Positions 15,154 to 24,140 of a stretch of 46,000 nucleotides of DNA are shown piece after piece. The stretch covers positions 1 through 46,000 of the forward strand of contig NZ_JACIUZ010000036.1 of the NCBI RefSeq assembly GCF_014145505.1, in the 5' to 3' direction. A model generated the notes under the pieces. It worked only from the letters and a program-made list of their open reading frames with translations. It was not told the DNA's origin and ran no database searches. The DNA is from Limosilactobacillus fastidiosus (GTDB taxonomy: Bacteria; Bacillota; Bacilli; Lactobacillales; Lactobacillaceae). Position 1 is the first letter of the stretch. Each line of letters begins with the position of its first letter. The translations under genes and the position numbers were made by a program.

Positions 15154-15504
15154 ATGGTACCAGTAGTTAGATTCTATTTTGTTCACGCTAAGCATGTGAA
15201 CCAGAAGCCGTATTACTTAATCATTCCGTCGGCAAGTACCTTTCAGCGAATGGCTCCAGGAACAACTTGGAAGTACGAAGGACAGACGCTATACGGTCCA
15301 AGGTGGCAGTCGATCGTGATTGTTGAACGATTTAACTATGACTGGATACCACGGTTTAATAAAGCTCCTGATAGTCAGTTACGGCCCAAGAAACTTAGTC
15401 GACGAGGGAACAAAGCTTGGCAGAAATTTATGCAGAAACACTGTTTGACTTATTTGGACGATACGAGGGGGGATCGAAATGAAGAAGAATCAAGTACCAG
15501 TTGA
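15154..15504 (+). CDS. Hypothetical protein
   Basis: The 116-residue basic protein starts two bases after the previous stop, with GAGGAGCG upstream. It is rich in Arg, Lys, Tyr and Trp (GTTWKYEGQTLYGPRW, RRGNKAWQKFM), which may suit nucleic-acid binding. Its end overlaps the next gene by 26 bases. No family was recognised. Confidence 0.55.
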   Translation: MVPVVRFYFVHAKHVNQKPYYLIIPSASTFQRMAPGTTWKYEGQTLYGPRWQSIVIVERFNYDWIPRFNKAPDSQLRPKKLSRRGNKAWQKFMQKHCLTYLDDTRGDRNEEESSTS

Positions 15505-16666
15505 TAATACTGAACATAAAGAACTTTCAGAACCACTTGATAATTTTTACAACCGCTTATCTGCTCAGGATCGCAATGATTTCCTGAAAATCGAAGCACA
15601 ATGGGGAGACTATGAACGTGATTTTGTAATTAAGTTTGGGGCGTTATTACGTCAGGTTCGTGACTTAGTTAAACGACCGGGAGTCCGTGATGGAATCACT
15701 TTTGAAAAATGGGTCAATGCTCATAATTTGTCTCGTTCAGCGGCTTACCGGGCTATCAATGTAGCTAACGGCTACTTCAGAATTAAAGCGAAAAATGCTC
15801 CTGATGAAGAGCTTATGCTAGAGAATTTCATGAGTTTGCCGCAAAAGGTCCAAGAAAAAATTGGGACAGGTAATCTTGAACCAGAAAAAGAAGAGATTTT
15901 GCTACACACCAGTGAAGAAGTTCGTGAGAGTCCAATTTGGCAAAAAATGCTGAACGATATCTCCAAGAACCGAAAGACACAGCAAGATCAAGACGAAAAA
16001 ATTAAGTTACTACAAGCCGAAAACCAGCGATTAAGCAATCAATTAGCTAATTCTGAAGGGCAACGAGCCGATTTAGCTACTCAATTAGATGATGCTAATA
16101 GTCAACGGCATCACCTGGAATTGAAGCTGGAGGAAGAGCATAAAAGCCAGCCTGAAGCAGTAATTGTTCCACCTGATGACTATGACGAATTAGCCGATGA
16201 AGTACAACAAAGTCGGAGTAAGTTAGCTGCTAAGGAAAAGCAGATTGAGGAGCTGAAGACAGCAATTAGCAATGCCCCTAATGAAGATGATGTTGCTGAA
16301 TATGAACGGCTAATTGACAAGCTTCAAAAACAAAATGAAGCGTTAGCTAAGCAGATTAACTCAATGAATGAGCAAATGGTTTCCAAGAGGGATCAACATG
16401 AAACTCATCGAAAGTCATACCAAAAAGTGGTTTCCATCACTTCACAGTGGAAACAGGCAATTAACCACCAATTGGATGTTCAGGAGTTATCTTCTGATGT
16501 TCAGCTTTTATCTCACGAAGAGTTGAGCCAAGCTGGGTTATTAGATGTGGCGGACTTGCTAGAAAATAAATCAAAGCAGCTTCGTGCTGAAGTAGGAAAG
16601 AAAGTGAAAGTTGGCTCAGGAAACGTTGTTAAGGGTAACTTTGATGAGCTAAGGAAAAGAGGGTAA
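15479..16666 (+). CDS. Coiled-coil DNA-associated protein (DUF3102-like N-terminus)
   Basis: This 395-residue protein has an N-terminal domain (about 20-110) with GALLRQVRDLVKRPG and FEKWVNAHNLSRSAAYRAIN, which resembles the DUF3102 helix-turn-helix-like region. A long coiled coil (about 165-320, rich in Leu, Gln and Glu) and a short basic tail follow. Such proteins occur on plasmids and integrative elements and may act in partition or regulation. GAGGGGGG precedes the start, which overlaps the previous gene. Confidence 0.55.
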   Translation: MKKNQVPVDNTEHKELSEPLDNFYNRLSAQDRNDFLKIEAQWGDYERDFVIKFGALLRQVRDLVKRPGVRDGITFEKWVNAHNLSRSAAYRAINVANGYFRIKAKNAPDEELMLENFMSLPQKVQEKIGTGNLEPEKEEILLHTSEEVRESPIWQKMLNDISKNRKTQQDQDEKIKLLQAENQRLSNQLANSEGQRADLATQLDDANSQRHHLELKLEEEHKSQPEAVIVPPDDYDELADEVQQSRSKLAAKEKQIEELKTAISNAPNEDDVAEYERLIDKLQKQNEALAKQINSMNEQMVSKRDQHETHRKSYQKVVSITSQWKQAINHQLDVQELSSDVQLLSHEELSQAGLLDVADLLENKSKQLRAEVGKKVKVGSGNVVKGNFDELRKRG

Positions 16667-16668
16667 GA

Positions 16669-17076
16669 ATGTTTGTCAAAGGTAAATTTGTGAATGCAGA
16701 TGGCTTGGAAGAACATGATTTATTCTTCTTCCTCGAAAAGAGTAAGCAACCAGATTTCTACCAAGCAATGGAGATCACCAAGCGAGCGAAAAGCAAGCAA
16801 GATCGACAAAGTTTTTTAGCAGTCTGCAGTGATCCTAAAGGATTAATTCGAGTAGTTAGCGTAGAACCAAGGATCTATCATCATTTGGCTGGTATTTCAG
16901 AAAAAAGCATAGGAAATTATTTTAACTCTCTTCGTCAGGACAATGGTATGCCGTTAAAGATGGTTGCTTTAATTAAGCGACTTCCTGGACGAGTGACTGA
17001 TGCCGAAATTATTAAATTAGCTGAGCTTCACTTAGCTGAAAACAATGGTAGTGTCATTGGGCATCGTAAAACATAG
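16669..17076 (+). CDS. Hypothetical protein
   Basis: The 135-residue product starts two bases after the previous stop, with AAAAGAGGG upstream. It shows a strand-rich start (MFVKGKFVNADGLEEHDLFF) and a helical C-terminus. It is co-transcribed with the coiled-coil protein. No family was recognised. Confidence 0.6.
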   Translation: MFVKGKFVNADGLEEHDLFFFLEKSKQPDFYQAMEITKRAKSKQDRQSFLAVCSDPKGLIRVVSVEPRIYHHLAGISEKSIGNYFNSLRQDNGMPLKMVALIKRLPGRVTDAEIIKLAELHLAENNGSVIGHRKT

Positions 17077-17088
17077 GAGGGCAAACCA

Positions 17089-17304
17089 ATGATTATTCAT
17101 TCACGACCAAGTAGGGAAGTTCAACGACACAGAGATTTAGAAAAGCAAATTAAAGGAAATTGGGGCAGTGAAGAAACCTCGGCTGATGATGAACGCAAGA
17201 ATATTTTGGGTTACCAAGTAGTTAAATTTTTGATTATCTTAGTTGGTATTCTTACATTTGTTGTTATGATAATTGGCTTTTGTCAACCACTGACTAATCC
17301 TTAA
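17089..17304 (+). CDS. Small single-span membrane protein
   Basis: The 71-residue product follows AGGAGGG. The first 45 residues are charged and probably cytoplasmic. One membrane span (FLIILVGILTFVVMIIGF) is near the C-terminus. Function unknown. Confidence 0.6.
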   Translation: MIIHSRPSREVQRHRDLEKQIKGNWGSEETSADDERKNILGYQVVKFLIILVGILTFVVMIIGFCQPLTNP

Positions 17305-17328
17305 AAAAATAAATGAGGGGGATTTAAT

Positions 17329-17655
17329 TTGAAGGTTATTAAATTTAGAAAATTTGATCGGTTACAGACAGATTTTTCTTATTCCAATCGGGTAGATGGT
17401 GATACTTCTACGATCTTTGACTTTGAACCATCTGACGATATTGAAAATTGGGTAGGAGCTCGTAAGAGTCATGAACTGATGCAATATACCGGAGTTCATG
17501 ATTGCGTTGGTAAACCAATCTATGAAGGCGATATTGTACAGATTAAAGGGTTAAGCAGTGACGAGAGACCAGTTTACTTCGATCATGGTAAGTTTGTTCC
17601 GGTTTATCAGTATTCGGCTAAAGACCTGAAGATAATCGGCAATGTTTTTCACTAG
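17329..17655 (+). CDS. YopX family protein
   Basis: It starts with TTG after GAGGGGGAT. The 108-residue protein has the YopX signature QYTGVHDCVGKPIYEGDIV and ends in a strand (IGNVFH). YopX proteins are found in Gram-positive phages and integrative elements; their role is not established. Its presence supports the phage-like nature of this block. Confidence 0.85.
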   Translation: MKVIKFRKFDRLQTDFSYSNRVDGDTSTIFDFEPSDDIENWVGARKSHELMQYTGVHDCVGKPIYEGDIVQIKGLSSDERPVYFDHGKFVPVYQYSAKDLKIIGNVFH

Positions 17656-17731
17656 TTACAGAAAGTACTTGTAATTATTGGGAAAGTAGTTAATACCCCA
17701 GCAGAGGAAAGAATTTAAGGAGCTAATGAGG

Positions 17732-18538
17732 ATGAATTATAGAGAATATAAGCAATACGTAGAGGGGCTTGTTATTTATGATTATATGAAATTCAAGGTG
17801 CGTAAGCATTGGACGGCCGAGATGTCAGTGGATTTACTAGAAAGGGGCATTAATCACGGAAGCTTCATCAAGTTTGATAAGGAAGCCAAAGATATGAGTC
17901 AAGTTCATTTTGGTAATTGTGATGAATTATTTGGTGCTTTGTATTTAGATTCTGCAGATACTCAAACGCTATTTAAAGTTTTAACAGTAACTAGTGCATT
18001 TCTGAACACGCCTTATGAGATGCGTTTTAAGAAAAAGGCAAGTGCCTCAGACAATCCTGTTAATAATAGTGAAACTACTAAGCTTTTTGTTTCTAATGAC
18101 GATTCTCAAAAATACTTTTTGAAAGATAAAGTCATTGAACCTGGGTATCTAAAAACTTTTGGTGGCGATACTAAGACTGCTATTGCTAGATATATTGATA
18201 GTAATGGGAAAGATAGTCTTTTTACTACAACCACAAAAGAGAGAGCTAGCGTTTTCACTGTAAAGGATTTACAAGCCATATATACGTTCTTGATTGAGCA
18301 TGAAATTGAAGCAATTAAGGATTATGAAATAGTCAAGGCATCACCTGAAGAATATGTAGTTCTGGTTGGTATGCCTGAAAATACGAGTGATTTCATTGGT
18401 CAATATACGTTAGACGAGATTGAAAAAATGCAGAAGGATCCACAGGTTGCTATTGACTGGGATAAAGCTGTTATTGAGACAGTTAAAGATTTCAAGGCTA
18501 AACATTGTAACAGAAGAATAATCAAAGAGGAGAAGTAA
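17732..18538 (+). CDS. Hypothetical protein
   Basis: AAGGAG lies nine bases before the ATG at 17732, preferred over the ATG at 17726. The product is about 268 residues, soluble and alpha/beta, with two similar-looking halves separated by a Ser/Asn-rich linker near residues 110-125. The second half contains a strand region (YVVLVGMPENTSDFIGQY). No motif was recognised. It is followed after three bases by the next gene. Confidence 0.6.
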   Translation: MNYREYKQYVEGLVIYDYMKFKVRKHWTAEMSVDLLERGINHGSFIKFDKEAKDMSQVHFGNCDELFGALYLDSADTQTLFKVLTVTSAFLNTPYEMRFKKKASASDNPVNNSETTKLFVSNDDSQKYFLKDKVIEPGYLKTFGGDTKTAIARYIDSNGKDSLFTTTTKERASVFTVKDLQAIYTFLIEHEIEAIKDYEIVKASPEEYVVLVGMPENTSDFIGQYTLDEIEKMQKDPQVAIDWDKAVIETVKDFKAKHCNRRIIKEEK

Positions 18539-18541
18539 ATA

Positions 18542-18952
18542 ATGTCAAATTTAACCAACAAACCAGTACCATTCAGAACATTGTCCCGTGATGTTTTGTT
18601 AATGGAGAAGTACCATCAGACAACTTATACACGAGATAAAGAGGGGCATCTAGTAGTTCATGAGCCTGCTGTAAGTTTTCCAAAAGTTTATGATTCAATC
18701 GTATCCGGCTATTGGCAGCCTTTGCCGGGCCCGGCTCAATCAAGAAAGAATGATTTCAGTAAATTACTAAATCATGACTTTAGTCAGTTATATCTAGTAG
18801 GAGATTATCCATACTTTGAACCGGTTATGGTTAATTTCATCACACAGTATGTTGATGGAGTAGCCGGATATGGGTTTGAAATTCCCGAATCTGTGGCGCT
18901 TGATAAAGCAACCTCAATTATCTGGATTCCTCAAGTTACGGTAGCGGGGTGA
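18542..18952 (+). CDS. Hypothetical protein
   Basis: The 136-residue protein follows GAGGAG. It is Pro-, Tyr- and Phe-rich in its second half (GYWQPLPGPAQSRK, YLVGDYPYFEPVMVNF), suggesting a compact beta fold. No family was recognised. Confidence 0.6.
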   Translation: MSNLTNKPVPFRTLSRDVLLMEKYHQTTYTRDKEGHLVVHEPAVSFPKVYDSIVSGYWQPLPGPAQSRKNDFSKLLNHDFSQLYLVGDYPYFEPVMVNFITQYVDGVAGYGFEIPESVALDKATSIIWIPQVTVAG

Positions 18953-18957
18953 TTTAG

Positions 18958-19194
18958 ATGGATAACCAAAAAAGATTATTTAATGTTCTGCAGAAAATGC
19001 AAGATGATTGCAGTGATTGTAGCAGTATTCAGGCTGTTTGCTTGGCATATGCAATGATTAAATCTGTTGGAATTATGAACAATATTCCAACAGGAAGCTT
19101 ATTAAAGTTCTGTGAAAAAAATGTTGAGGTTAAACGTAGCAACAATGGTGTCATTATTAGTGTTCCGGAGGACTTAGCAAGTGATGGAAATTGA
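18958..19194 (+). CDS. Hypothetical small protein with a cysteine cluster
   Basis: The 78-residue product has Cys residues in CSDCSSIQAVC and again in FCEKN. The first three lie close together near residues 18-28, which could bind metal. It is helical at the start and ends in a strand (NGVIISVPEDLA). Not recognised. Confidence 0.55.
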   Translation: MDNQKRLFNVLQKMQDDCSDCSSIQAVCLAYAMIKSVGIMNNIPTGSLLKFCEKNVEVKRSNNGVIISVPEDLASDGN

Positions 19195-19400
19195 TAAAGC
19201 AATTGTTGCTATGGAAGGACAAGTTGGTCGAATATCAGGGGCAAAGCTGGTACATTCTCTTTCTGGATCGCATATATGGTATCTGTACGCTAAGTGACCA
19301 TGTAGCAGGTTACCAAGGAACGATGATAACTAAACCTGATATTAAAATTACCGACTTAAAGTTACTGGAAAGAGGGAGAAACAGTGAAATTAAGAATTAA
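19191..19400 (+). CDS. Hypothetical small protein, start uncertain
   Basis: A TTG at 19191 overlaps the previous stop. The frame gives 69 residues with LLWKDKLVEYQGQSWYILFL, a plausible compact fold. A better placed ATG at 19183 lies in another frame and gives only 37 residues before a stop. Either the TTG start is used or a frameshift has disturbed the original start. Confidence 0.4.
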   Translation: MIKQLLLWKDKLVEYQGQSWYILFLDRIYGICTLSDHVAGYQGTMITKPDIKITDLKLLERGRNSEIKN

Positions 19401-19590
19401 AAATAAGCGAATTAAAATTCATACTGATGTCGAACCTCCTTATACCAAAGAGGATATTCATGTATCGTTAGCTAAAAGTGGAACGGTTATGGTACGCGTA
19501 AAGAAAGGACACATAAAAACAGGATCGACAGGTGATCCTATACCCTTCAGTATCGTAATAAATAAGAAACGTAATAAGTTTTGGTGGTAG
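19384..19590 (+). CDS. Small basic protein
   Basis: It starts with GTG after AAAGAGGGAG. The 68-residue product is Lys-rich with alternating strands (KLRIKNKRIKIHTDV, TVMVRVKKGHIKTG) and ends NKKRNKFWW. It probably binds nucleic acid or membrane surface, but no family was recognised. It overlaps the previous gene by 17 bases. Confidence 0.5.
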   Translation: MKLRIKNKRIKIHTDVEPPYTKEDIHVSLAKSGTVMVRVKKGHIKTGSTGDPIPFSIVINKKRNKFWW

Positions 19591-19606
19591 TGGGAGGAAG
19601 TAAGTA

Positions 19607-19963
19607 ATGTTCTTTTTAAGTATGTTTTTTTCATTTTTATTTTTATTCAGTATTCTCGGTTGGGCGGGTGCACAACATAGTGATGATAGGGTCACGCCTA
19701 TTGAATTTTTCATTGTTGCCATAGGTTCAGCAATGATTGCGATACTAACAACAAGTTTGGTGAATGTTAGCGAGGTAAAACGTATGGCTAATGTTCCAAT
19801 GGTTGTAATGGACAAAAGTGGGTTTCCAATTGTGAGTGATTTTTTACTTATCTTTTTGCTATCTTTCGTATTAGCTGCTGTCGTGGAAGTAGTCTTAGCA
19901 ATAATATTTATAGTTATTAACAAAAAAGATAGTATTTCGAATGAAGGTGAGAAAAATGAATGA
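19607..19963 (+). CDS. Membrane protein with three predicted spans
   Basis: GGGAGG precedes the ATG. The 118-residue protein has an N-terminal span (FLSMFFSFLFLFSILGWAG), a second near residues 31-51 and a long C-terminal span near 78-107, with a charged tail. Its end overlaps the next start. Function unknown. Confidence 0.6.
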   Translation: MFFLSMFFSFLFLFSILGWAGAQHSDDRVTPIEFFIVAIGSAMIAILTTSLVNVSEVKRMANVPMVVMDKSGFPIVSDFLLIFLLSFVLAAVVEVVLAIIFIVINKKDSISNEGEKNE

Positions 19964-20129
19964 GGAATACTTACACGGGATCAGGGCAGGAAAGCCATCT
20001 GTAAATACCATGATGATTTCGCCACGACAATTCATAGATTGGTACCGAAAAGCTGATTTAGAACTAATTGTTGGTGTGGGGGACCAAGAGATTGATATTC
20101 GTAGTAATTCAGACCTCTGGAAAGGATAA
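19956..20129 (+). CDS. Hypothetical 57-residue protein
   Basis: The ATG at 19956 is preferred over that at 19941 because AAGGTGAG lies directly upstream. The product contains SPRQFIDWYRKADLELIVG. No family was recognised. It overlaps the end of the membrane protein by eight bases. Confidence 0.5.
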   Translation: MNEEYLHGIRAGKPSVNTMMISPRQFIDWYRKADLELIVGVGDQEIDIRSNSDLWKG

Positions 20130-20179
20130 AAAGTCAATAAACAAATAGTAATGAAAGATGGTAAATAGGGAGAGTAAAA

Positions 20180-20743
20180 ATGATTGAAGAAAAATATATG
20201 AAACAATTAAAGAAATTAGAAGATGAGCTATTTCCAAGGTTGAGTTTAGCAAAACTAAAAAAAGAGGAAATAACCGAAGCACAATTTACTAATAAATCTC
20301 TTCTGTGCCCGAACTTAAAGGATTGCAAGATATTAATTCCATTTAAAAATGGTAAGAAACTTGACTATTTAGATATGACTAACGCTTCAGGTACGAAAAT
20401 CAAATACAAGGAGAAAACCAAAATATTAAAAGTTCGGTTAAATGCAAATCTACTTATAAAAACATATAAATGGGTAGGAAAGTGCTTTAACAATGAATCT
20501 CTTTATGAACCGGTGCTTTTTGTACCCTATACAACATTAGCAACTACTCACTATTCCGAAGAATGTTTAACGGGTTATACAGCTGTTTTTTATCCAATTG
20601 AGTCTGTGGAAACCAGATACAGAGTTGCAGCATTTGATAGGTGGATTGAAGAGCCTAATGAATCAAGAAAATATTTTCCAGATGAAACTTCTCTATTGAA
20701 TAATTTTGATGCTAATCATTGTAAGCCACTGTTGAGTCTTTAA
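20180..20743 (+). CDS. Hypothetical protein
   Basis: The 187-residue protein follows AGGGAG. It has a Lys-rich helical start and a beta-rich middle and end with several aromatic residues (LFVPYTTLATTHYSEEC, GYTAVFYPIES, YRVAAFDRWIEEP). No signal peptide. No family was recognised. The gap to the next gene contains only a 12-codon frame at 20766. Confidence 0.6.
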   Translation: MIEEKYMKQLKKLEDELFPRLSLAKLKKEEITEAQFTNKSLLCPNLKDCKILIPFKNGKKLDYLDMTNASGTKIKYKEKTKILKVRLNANLLIKTYKWVGKCFNNESLYEPVLFVPYTTLATTHYSEECLTGYTAVFYPIESVETRYRVAAFDRWIEEPNESRKYFPDETSLLNNFDANHCKPLLSL

Positions 20744-20842
20744 GTAAGAAAGGTGGATTAGCAGGATGACAGAATATGTTGTTAAATATGAACAAAATAA
20801 TTGAAATAAAGTTATTTAAAAATAAGTGAGGAATAACTATAT

Positions 20843-21148
20843 ATGTGGATTGTTGGTTTTATATTAATGGTCATTGCAGAAACGAGATACATAAATACTC
20901 TCGGTGTAATAGATAAAGAGATACGAGTAGCTAAAGATAATAAGCAATTTATTAGTAAATTCATTCTGAGTTGGAGAAGGGTAATTGGTATTCTCTTTTG
21001 GTTAGGAACAATTTCTTTTTGCTTTTCAGTAATGATTGTACCTGCAGCTTACCAGTCATTATTGCTCTTTTGCATAGCTCTATTTATGGCTATATTATGG
21101 CAGGCTACTTGGAAACTAGTACAGAGTCAGAGTCAAAAAGACAATTGA
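20843..21148 (+). CDS. Membrane protein with three spans
   Basis: The 101-residue product has spans near residues 1-15, 43-65 and 67-90, separated by a charged loop (IDKEIRVAKDNKQF). The ribosome binding site GTGAGGAAT is acceptable. It precedes the 214-residue gene by 22 bases. Function unknown. Confidence 0.55.
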   Translation: MWIVGFILMVIAETRYINTLGVIDKEIRVAKDNKQFISKFILSWRRVIGILFWLGTISFCFSVMIVPAAYQSLLLFCIALFMAILWQATWKLVQSQSQKDN

Positions 21149-21170
21149 ATAGGAAGGAGAAAATAGAAAA

Positions 21171-21815
21171 ATGTTTAATAAAAATACTAAAGCAGAAAAG
21201 GAATCCATAATCCAAAGTCAGGATGAGTTATTAACTTATCTTGATGGCTTAACAAATCATCTTTATATTTTACAAGCACAATTAAATAACTTGACTGGTA
21301 AGGAAAATGAACCTGGCCTAGAAGAACGCATGAATCTTGATAGGTTTACAGATTTAGATTTTTATAGAACGAAAAAAGTAAACTTTGGTCATGGACCAAT
21401 TGATGAGAAAGAAATTAATCAAGTCATTATTAGATTCTTAAAGACTTATTCAGAATGGATAGGACAAATGGATATGGAGTTACATCGTTATATAAAAGGC
21501 TCTGATGATCCATCTTCAACACTGTTACCAATGAAAACATTTCTTGAAAAAACGGTGATATTGCTAAATGCGTCACCAGAAACTAAAGATTCATTTTCGT
21601 TAGGAGTTATTCAAGATGGCCCTACGTATTTTATAGTGCTTAATGCATTTAATAGTTCATTAACGACAATAGATAATTGTGTCCTTGCCATTAAAGAAGA
21701 TTCAAGAAATTTTTGTGATATTCAATTAGGGAACAGTGCAGTGCGATTAAAGGCGATTACATTGAAACGATTATTAGAATCTATAAAGGCATATCTAAGT
21801 GCTAAGGGGGAATAA
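21171..21815 (+). CDS. Hypothetical helical protein
   Basis: The 214-residue soluble protein follows AGGAAGGAG. It opens with a helical, Gln-rich stretch (SQDELLTYLDGLTNHLYILQ), and its later part has strands (PTYFIVLNAFNSS, CVLAIKE). No motif was recognised. It lies five bases before the membrane thioredoxin gene, probably in the same operon. Confidence 0.6.
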   Translation: MFNKNTKAEKESIIQSQDELLTYLDGLTNHLYILQAQLNNLTGKENEPGLEERMNLDRFTDLDFYRTKKVNFGHGPIDEKEINQVIIRFLKTYSEWIGQMDMELHRYIKGSDDPSSTLLPMKTFLEKTVILLNASPETKDSFSLGVIQDGPTYFIVLNAFNSSLTTIDNCVLAIKEDSRNFCDIQLGNSAVRLKAITLKRLLESIKAYLSAKGE

Positions 21816-21820
21816 AATTA

Positions 21821-22339
21821 ATGAATAATTCAAAGTATGATCCAGAACGCATTCATCAAAAGAAACTAATTATTAATAGCTCAATTGCCATTTTCGTGCT
21901 CATATTAGCTCTTTGGGGTTGGATTCATGTAACACACCTACATCGGACTTCAACAAGTCAGCAACAAGCTATGATGGCTTCTAATGAACCGGTGGTGGTA
22001 ATGTTTTATTCTAAGACCTGTCCTGACTGCCATAAGGTAGCTTTTGTAGCAAATAAAAGTTCCAAGCAAGGAGAATTAGATGCAATGTTAAAGAACGTCA
22101 CTGGTGACTCCTCAAAGCAACATAAGGTAATGTTTGTAGAATATCAGAACAAAGATGATCAGAAATTATTTGATAAATATAACGTTACACAAACACCAAC
22201 TTTTATGATTCTAAAGAACGGGCAGCCTCAAGTTATTAAGAATGAAAATGGGGTGCCATCTTATCAATATGCTGGAAATAATAAGACGCAAGTTAAAGCA
22301 ATTTATCGTAATTTACAAGCTATTCCTTTTGTTAAATAG
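21821..22339 (+). CDS. Membrane-anchored thioredoxin-like protein
   Basis: The 172-residue protein has one N-terminal span (about 17-38) and an extracellular thioredoxin fold. The active site is CPDC (Cys67 and Cys70) after VVVMFYSKT, and the cis-proline motif TQTPTFMIL follows. Conjugative plasmids of Gram-positive bacteria often encode such proteins, probably to help fold secreted transfer proteins. It is followed by another anchored protein. Confidence 0.8.
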   Translation: MNNSKYDPERIHQKKLIINSSIAIFVLILALWGWIHVTHLHRTSTSQQQAMMASNEPVVVMFYSKTCPDCHKVAFVANKSSKQGELDAMLKNVTGDSSKQHKVMFVEYQNKDDQKLFDKYNVTQTPTFMILKNGQPQVIKNENGVPSYQYAGNNKTQVKAIYRNLQAIPFVK

Positions 22340-22356
22340 ACCAAGGAGATCGTCAA

Positions 22357-23367
22357 ATGAACCTATTAATACAATTCATTAAATGGCTATGGAAATACCT
22401 TTCACTTTTGTTTAATTGGATTCGTTATCACATTGTTAAGCCATTTAGTTCTTGGCATCAAGAAAACTTATTAAAGTCAAAGTTGCTCATTGTAGCAGCC
22501 TTTCTTTTTGTTATGACATTTATTTTTGTTGATGCTCGAATTTCTGCACCAATGCATTCAAGGTTTGATAGTACTAGACTAAATGAACCACAAACTTTAG
22601 GACAAAATAGTCAAGCAGCAATGGCAATTACTTCTCGTGAATATAACTCTAAAAAAGATTTCATGGTTGTAAAAATGCATGCAAGCAGTACTGACTCAAA
22701 GCCATTGGATCCTGATAATGTAAAATTTAAAGCTCAGGCTTATGGAAAAAAGAAAATTCCAGTTCAAAAAATTGCTTTGACTAATAATGATTATGTACTG
22801 CTTTTAAATGATTTAAAGCCTGGTTATCGTGCTATTCAACTTAGAGTAATTAACACTCAAGCTAGTACAAAAGCTTCATCAATTGATACCGGTGATGATA
22901 CTGATGATGAAGATTCAATGAGTACAGCAAGTAGTAAATCATCTTCAGCTAAGGCCAACGGTGCTGGTCCAAATTATTTCAATTTTATTATCAATGAAGA
23001 CGAAAAATTTGTTAATAATAAGCTAGCAAAACGGAGCCAGTCTGATTACATGATTGAAAATATTGAGACACAGATTGCTCAGTTAAAGAAGAAAATTAAA
23101 CAAAATAATTCAAGTATTGATTCTGGTATTAAGCAGGCCAAAGCCGATCAAGTTGCTATCGATCAGATTAACAAACAAGGTCAATATTCCACTAACAAAG
23201 AAACTGATAGTAGTAAGATTCAAGATTATCAAAGTGATTTCCAAGAACAAGAAAATGAGATCACTCGACTGAATAAGGATAACGAAAAGAAGCAAGAACA
23301 AATCAAACTTTATCAAAAACAGATTCGTGATATTCGGAGTGGCCATTATCAATTTGATAATGACTAA
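22357..23367 (+). CDS. Anchored extracellular coiled-coil protein
   Basis: The 336-residue protein has a basic N-terminal region, one span near residues 42-62 (KLLIVAAFLFVMTFIFVDA), a beta-type domain (about 80-175), a Ser/Asp-rich linker and a C-terminal coiled coil (about 215-330). It starts after CAAGGAG, 17 bases after the thioredoxin gene. The layout suggests a cell-surface scaffold for the mating or exclusion apparatus. The family is not recognised. Confidence 0.65.
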   Translation: MNLLIQFIKWLWKYLSLLFNWIRYHIVKPFSSWHQENLLKSKLLIVAAFLFVMTFIFVDARISAPMHSRFDSTRLNEPQTLGQNSQAAMAITSREYNSKKDFMVVKMHASSTDSKPLDPDNVKFKAQAYGKKKIPVQKIALTNNDYVLLLNDLKPGYRAIQLRVINTQASTKASSIDTGDDTDDEDSMSTASSKSSSAKANGAGPNYFNFIINEDEKFVNNKLAKRSQSDYMIENIETQIAQLKKKIKQNNSSIDSGIKQAKADQVAIDQINKQGQYSTNKETDSSKIQDYQSDFQEQENEITRLNKDNEKKQEQIKLYQKQIRDIRSGHYQFDND

Positions 23368-23382
23368 AGGAGAAAATTAGTT

Positions 23383-23547
23383 TTGATAATCAGACAGGAA
23401 AATTTTAGAGAATTAGAGAAAAAGAAAGAGAGAATGAAGCGAGTACCTGTAATTCTTTTGGAAGATTTATTTATAGTAATTGGTTCGGTTTTAATTATTT
23501 TCTTTCTTTTTTGTTTATGTTTCATGATAAAAACGATTATTCATTAA
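23383..23547 (+). CDS. Small single-span membrane protein
   Basis: TTG at 23383 lies ten bases after AAGGAG. The 54-residue product has a charged N-terminal helix and one C-terminal span with GSVLIIFFLFCLCFMI. It sits between two membrane-protein genes. Function unknown. Confidence 0.55.
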   Translation: MIIRQENFRELEKKKERMKRVPVILLEDLFIVIGSVLIIFFLFCLCFMIKTIIH

Positions 23548-23568
23548 TGGCTATAGGGGGAGATATGA

Positions 23569-24138
23569 ATGGATGGTAAATCGCAAATTGATATAAGAAA
23601 ACTTTCCTTTAGAGATCGGGCCTTGTATGAATTGAAAGTTGCAAAAGCAACCGAAAAACGTACCTATTATTGGGTACAAGTTAGGTTAACAAATGGTAAA
23701 AAGAAGTGGTTTCAATTACCAAAAGATTTACAAAAAGCAATGCATACCTCAACGTTTGAACTGAATGAAAAACGATTAGTTGGTGCATTAATAAATATTC
23801 CTATTTCAAAGTATAAGAAGAACGGAAAAGTAAAAATTGATTGTGGCATTATTTGCAAATTAAGTTTAAGAAATTATCATGCTAAGAAGCCAAATAAAAT
23901 TACCAGAAGCCAATTTAAGCAACCAAATCGTCGATTTGGTTTTGCCAATAGTTCTGAATTATTTGGTTACTTGAAACATGATTATGACCAAGAAAATCAG
24001 GAAAGAATTCGTCAGTCTATTCATGAATTAATGGTCCCTGGTTTTGTTAGTTTTGTTGTTGATTTTCTTCTACCTCTTTGTGTAACCTTCTTTGTCTATT
24101 ATTTGATTTATTGTGTTTCAAATACAGTGATAAGGTAA
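23569..24138 (+). CDS. Hypothetical protein with a C-terminal membrane anchor
   Basis: The 189-residue basic protein (KKKWFQLPKDLQKAMH, many Lys and Arg) ends in one hydrophobic segment (GFVSFVVDFLLPLCVTFFVY). The ATG at 23569 is chosen because the ATG four bases earlier stops after three codons. The gene ends just before the candidate oriT. Its basic body and tail anchor could place DNA-processing factors at the membrane; this is inference. Confidence 0.55.
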   Translation: MDGKSQIDIRKLSFRDRALYELKVAKATEKRTYYWVQVRLTNGKKKWFQLPKDLQKAMHTSTFELNEKRLVGALINIPISKYKKNGKVKIDCGIICKLSLRNYHAKKPNKITRSQFKQPNRRFGFANSSELFGYLKHDYDQENQERIRQSIHELMVPGFVSFVVDFLLPLCVTFFVYYLIYCVSNTVIR

Positions 24139-24140
24139 TG

